Positions 27,594 to 30,941 of a DNA stretch of 30,941 bases are shown piece by piece. The notes beneath the pieces were generated by a model. The model did no database searches. It saw only the letters and a program-made list of their open reading frames with translations, and was not told the origin of the DNA. How positions within the stretch are numbered: the first letter of the stretch is position 1; each line of letters opens with the position of its first letter. The DNA is taken from NCBI GenBank assembly GCA_036897485.1, contig JAYMTF010000735.1, forward strand, positions 1 through 30,941, written 5' to 3'. A program made the translations under genes and the position numbers. Source of the stretch: Pelargonium nanum. Taxonomy: Eukaryota; Streptophyta; Magnoliopsida; Geraniales; Geraniaceae.

Positions 27594-27822
27594 CATTATT
27601 TATTTTTACCAAGGCATGTTAGACCAAGCGGTTGATGTGTTTTGGATTTCTTTTGAGGTCTCAGGTTCGAGCCTCCTTGCCGACGGTATAGGGTGGAATT
27701 TATGGGTTTAAGGAGAGTAACAACTAACTCGGGTGACGCCCCCACTCGGGGGTGAGAAACACTGGTCTTTGTAGGACTGCTGTCCCGTCGCTTATCAAAA
27801 AAAAAAACATTATTTATTTTTA
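27594..27822 (+). mobile_element. tRNA-derived SINE with poly(A) tail and target duplication
   Basis: The body (27609 to about 27807) has a tRNA-like head: an A-box-like stretch 'gttagaccaagcggttgatg' and a B box, GGTTCGAGCC (27664-27673), at normal spacing for a polymerase III promoter. It ends in a run of A (about 27797-27807). A 15-base direct repeat, cattatttattttta, flanks it at 27594-27608 and 27808-27822, the signature of LINE-driven insertion. The well-kept duplication suggests fairly recent insertion. The SINE family is not identified. Confidence 0.88.
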
Positions 27823-27823
27823 A

Positions 27824-29410
27824 CTACTACCCTATTTAGAAAGGGTGGTGATAAAAAATATTTGAGACAACTTAATTTCACATACGCGTTTCTTTGTTTA
27901 TTTGATTTGACTTGCAGTTTACACAATACGGTTTGTGGTCCATACAATCCAGTTCAAAACTCAATTTGAATCACATGTCTAGATTATATGTATTTGGAAG
28001 TTTCCAAATTACATTGAACTTTCTTAATACTCTTCATCATAGAATTAGAAATTGCTCCTATAAATAACCTTGAGAGCTGAGGTACAAAACACATTATCAC
28101 ACGCTCGTGAATTACATTATACTAAGTCGAATTCACGTACTCTCGCAATAGAAGTGAATTTCAATGTGACACATTATTTTTCACTTAATGTATGTTCTCG
28201 CGGCACACTAGTTATTATAAATAAATATTTTTTTTACTTAAAAATATGTTCCTAAAAAGGTCAAACCAACATAATAATCACTAGTTTAGAATATCGAACA
28301 TATCTTAATTTTTTTAAAAATTAATTAAAATTTGTTGTTCGGACACTATTACATATTTAAAATAGTTTTAAAAATATATATAGGAAGTATTAGGATAAAT
28401 ATGCTACCTCTTAAAGTTGTTGTTTGCTAAAATAAATTATCTCAGTAAAAGTCCTAACTAATGGTTCAAGTGAGTGTTAGCTCTAGTGTCAATTCAACGC
28501 TTACATAGTTTTTTCTGTTATTCAACTAATCTATTTATTTATATGTATAGCAGGTGTATTTGCATTCAATATATTAGTACAATTACAAAATACGTTGTAT
28601 TCATTTTTATTATATAACACGTGCACATTCAATTTTCAACTTGATGCATAAGTGCAAATACACATGAACCCGTAAAATGGTTGCTGGTAGGAGAGACTCC
28701 ATGATACCTTATGAAAGACTCAATTGTCACTCTCATAAAAATAAAGTCAAAATAATTAGGATCACATATTCACATCATTCATTTATTTATTACTGCTGTA
28801 AACTATATTAATTGTTGCCTCAGTCCCTTTATATATACAAGAAATTGAGCTTTGGATTGTACAAAGAATGAGCAGGAAAAAGACAAGCTAGGGTCCATTT
28901 TATTGTCCTCATCAATATTACTAGTTGAGCCATGGGCTTCAACCTGGCTAACCTCTTTTGTTTAGACTTTAGATGTGTGTAAAAGACAAAGCAACAAAAA
29001 GAAAATAGTTTCATGTAACAACATGAAATGGAGTCTTATGAGAAGACTTTTCTTTTGGAAATTAGTTCTATCACCAAAACAAATTTTTCTTCAAATGGAA
29101 GTTAGTTTACATTGAACTTCTCTTGTAATACCAATATGTGATCTTAGTACAATAAAATCAATAAAATCAAACTAAATTATCTGAGACATGAATAATAATC
29201 CACACATAATTAACTAAGAAAAATACACTTAATTTTGAGAAGAATCGGGTGAAAATAGATCCTAATTAGATGATATTTTCATACAAAGGACATATATTTA
29301 AATTTTGAGAAATGGAAAAGGTTAAAATACTTGTAGAACATATTTTTGTATGAAAGAAATGGCTTTTCTTAAGCAAAAAGAAAAGAAACCACACAATTAT
29401 AGAAAAAACT
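27824..29410. other. Intergenic DNA with a possible LTR edge
   Basis: No gene seen. At 28059-28110 a TATA-like 'cctataaataaccttgaga' followed by 'acacattatcacacgctcgt' resembles the LTR end and leader of some plant copia elements (ACACGTTATCAGCACG type), but LTR borders are lacking. The rest is AT-rich. Confidence 0.35.
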
Positions 29411-29415
29411 AGAAG

Positions 29416-29442
29416 GAAGAAGAAGAAGAAGAAGAAGAAGAA
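29416..29442. repeat. (GAA)9 microsatellite
   Basis: Nine uninterrupted GAA units in intergenic DNA, the same length as the GAA run at 12310-12336 in the RING-CH gene leader. Confidence 0.9.
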
Positions 29443-29912
29443 GAGAGAAGGGATAGAATGGTTAGCATGGGAAACCAAATAATTGGGCAAAGGGGGCCTT
29501 GGATGCCATTTTCGAACAACCTCTCAAACTTACATAACAAGAAAGCAATTTATGATGTTAATTAACATTTTAAACAGATAGATTTTTTCATGGGTGGAGG
29601 AACCAACAAGCAAGTGGAAACAAAATGTATTGTTTTAACTATAAAACTTAATACTAAATTATTTGGTAGGTTAAGAGGACAGCTCTTTCACAACTGACAT
29701 TGGTGGATATCCTTACCTTAATTAATCATCTAATTATAGATACTAATGGAATGATACAAATAATCTAAGATCCATATCAAGAAGATTCAAAACACGGTAA
29801 TTAGATTATTAAAATAACAACTACATACCTATAAAAAAATCCCGGGACATTATGCACAATGTGCTGCAGCGCACATTTTGTCGTCTAAAACAGCTACCAG
29901 TAACCTATTCAG

Positions 29913-30260
29913 ATGGTAAAGCAACACAAAAACAAGATCAATCAAAAATCAAAATCAAAATAGTGACTGTCCTAGGCTTCCATGTTTGAGTACTCTGATG
30001 AATTGTATCAAAATCAAACAATTATATAATGCTAGTATTCAGAATGTAATCTACAATACTGTCAATACCTAATGTGAAAGATGCACAAATGAAACAGGTA
30101 CGACTAAACTAGTAATGCCTACTCACGACAAATGGTAATGCAACATTTGAACAAGATCAATCAAACTAGTGATGCCTAGGCCGTACAATATATTTTCCTG
30201 TAGAGTTCACCTAAAAGAAATTAAGCCAATAGCATCCAGAATGTAATCTACAATACTTAT
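29913..30260. repeat. Old direct duplication near right edge
   Basis: Pairs of shared segments occur in the same order: 'atggtaa(a/t)gcaac' then 'aacaagatcaatcaaa' near 29913 and 30132, and 'cagaatgtaatctacaatac' at 30040 and 30237. The offsets differ (219 and 197 bases), so indels have accumulated. No termini or coding sequence identified. Confidence 0.6.
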
Positions 30261-30941
30261 TGTTACTCAGAATAGAAATGAAATCACCAGGTTGTGGAAC
30301 TCACAGGGCGTTGAATCGAAAAGTAAAAAATGCATAGTCTCTCATATCTGAGTCGATGCATGTGACGTCAATGAAACAAAAGCATGATTAACACCAGTTG
30401 CTACACCCAATGACTATCCAAATATGAGAGCAGTGAGTACCGAACTACTGGATATTTAAACATGATAATGTAAACTGAGTCTAATAATTAACATCATAAT
30501 TCGGCACTAGTAAAGACCGCTAAATTTCTTTCTGTTCGTCCCATCTCCTCACTGCGCAACTTAGTGCAAATTTAAAATGTAAGAATATCATAATAAATAC
30601 TTTTTCCACATGACATTTTACAGTCCCTTTTCATATATATTCTCTAAGAATTTCATGTATGCATTACACTGAAAGAGAACCTCAACAAGAAAGAGAAGAA
30701 GAACAAAGAGATGCAGTCTAACAATTTCATGTATCAATTTTACTAACTATTATAACATAAGTCTCAGAAAAATGCTCCTTCACTACTGAAATATTCAAAC
30801 ATTTGTCATGAACACGAACACTAATGACTTGTGTTACATATTTTTGGTGGTCCTATTACTACTGTATATTTTAACACACAAGTCGCATATGAAAATAGCA
30901 CTTATCATCTAAATGCCACTGTATATTTTAAGGTAATAATT
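30261..30941. other. Intergenic DNA to window end
   Basis: AT-rich, with no open frame of note and no splice-joined coding sequence recognised. It could be intron or flank of a gene beyond the edge, but nothing in the sequence shows this. Confidence 0.5.

Noticed and set aside
27609-27690. tRNA gene suggested by GGTTCGAGCC and a D-arm-like segment
   Set aside because: No foldable acceptor or anticodon stem; the downstream body, A tail and target duplication identify a SINE.
29850-29885. Short hairpin around 'aatgtgctgcagcgcacatt' as a possible microRNA precursor
   Set aside because: Stem of only 7 bp with a 6-base loop, far too short for a plant microRNA precursor.

Overview
The window is nuclear DNA from a flowering plant, most likely a eudicot. 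The genes are split by AT-rich introns with GT/AG borders, the proteins are plant-specific, and introns and spacers carry plant-type MITEs, a tRNA-derived SINE, a solo LTR and a LINE fragment. The species cannot be read from the sequence.

Three protein-coding genes can be assembled exon by exon with continuous reading phase. (1) Plus strand, 415-5837: the last nine exons of the bifunctional plastid shikimate-pathway enzyme 3-dehydroquinate dehydratase/shikimate dehydrogenase; its 5' exons lie before the window. (2) Minus strand, 12247-6801: a complete eight-exon gene for a 429-residue membrane RING-CH (MARCH-like) zinc-finger protein, a probable E3 ubiquitin ligase. (3) Minus strand, 23397-13931: a complete ten-exon gene for a 784-residue SBP-domain transcription factor of the SPL7 type, the copper-deficiency regulator, with the C4 first zinc finger of that subgroup and a C-terminal hydrophobic segment.

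Genes 1 and 2 converge tail to tail across about 1 kb. Genes 2 and 3 lie head to tail on the minus strand, about 1.7 kb apart. From 23.4 kb to the end (about 7.5 kb) I find no gene. That stretch holds the SPL7 upstream region and then transposon debris: a decayed LINE reverse-transcriptase fragment, a solo LTR with intact 5-bp target duplication sitting in a decayed Stowaway-like MITE, a possible Helitron end, a SINE with a 15-bp target duplication and poly(A) tail, and an old direct duplication near the right edge.

The introns are also rich in structure: a three-copy 122-bp tandem array, a 133-bp tandem duplication next to the RING-CH exon, a hAT-like MITE, a Stowaway-like MITE, a pair of related dispersed repeats and fossils with primer-binding-site-like motifs. 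The genes show no operon-like functional link. I found no previously undescribed biological system; the most distinctive observations are the recent tandem duplications and the well-preserved insertions.
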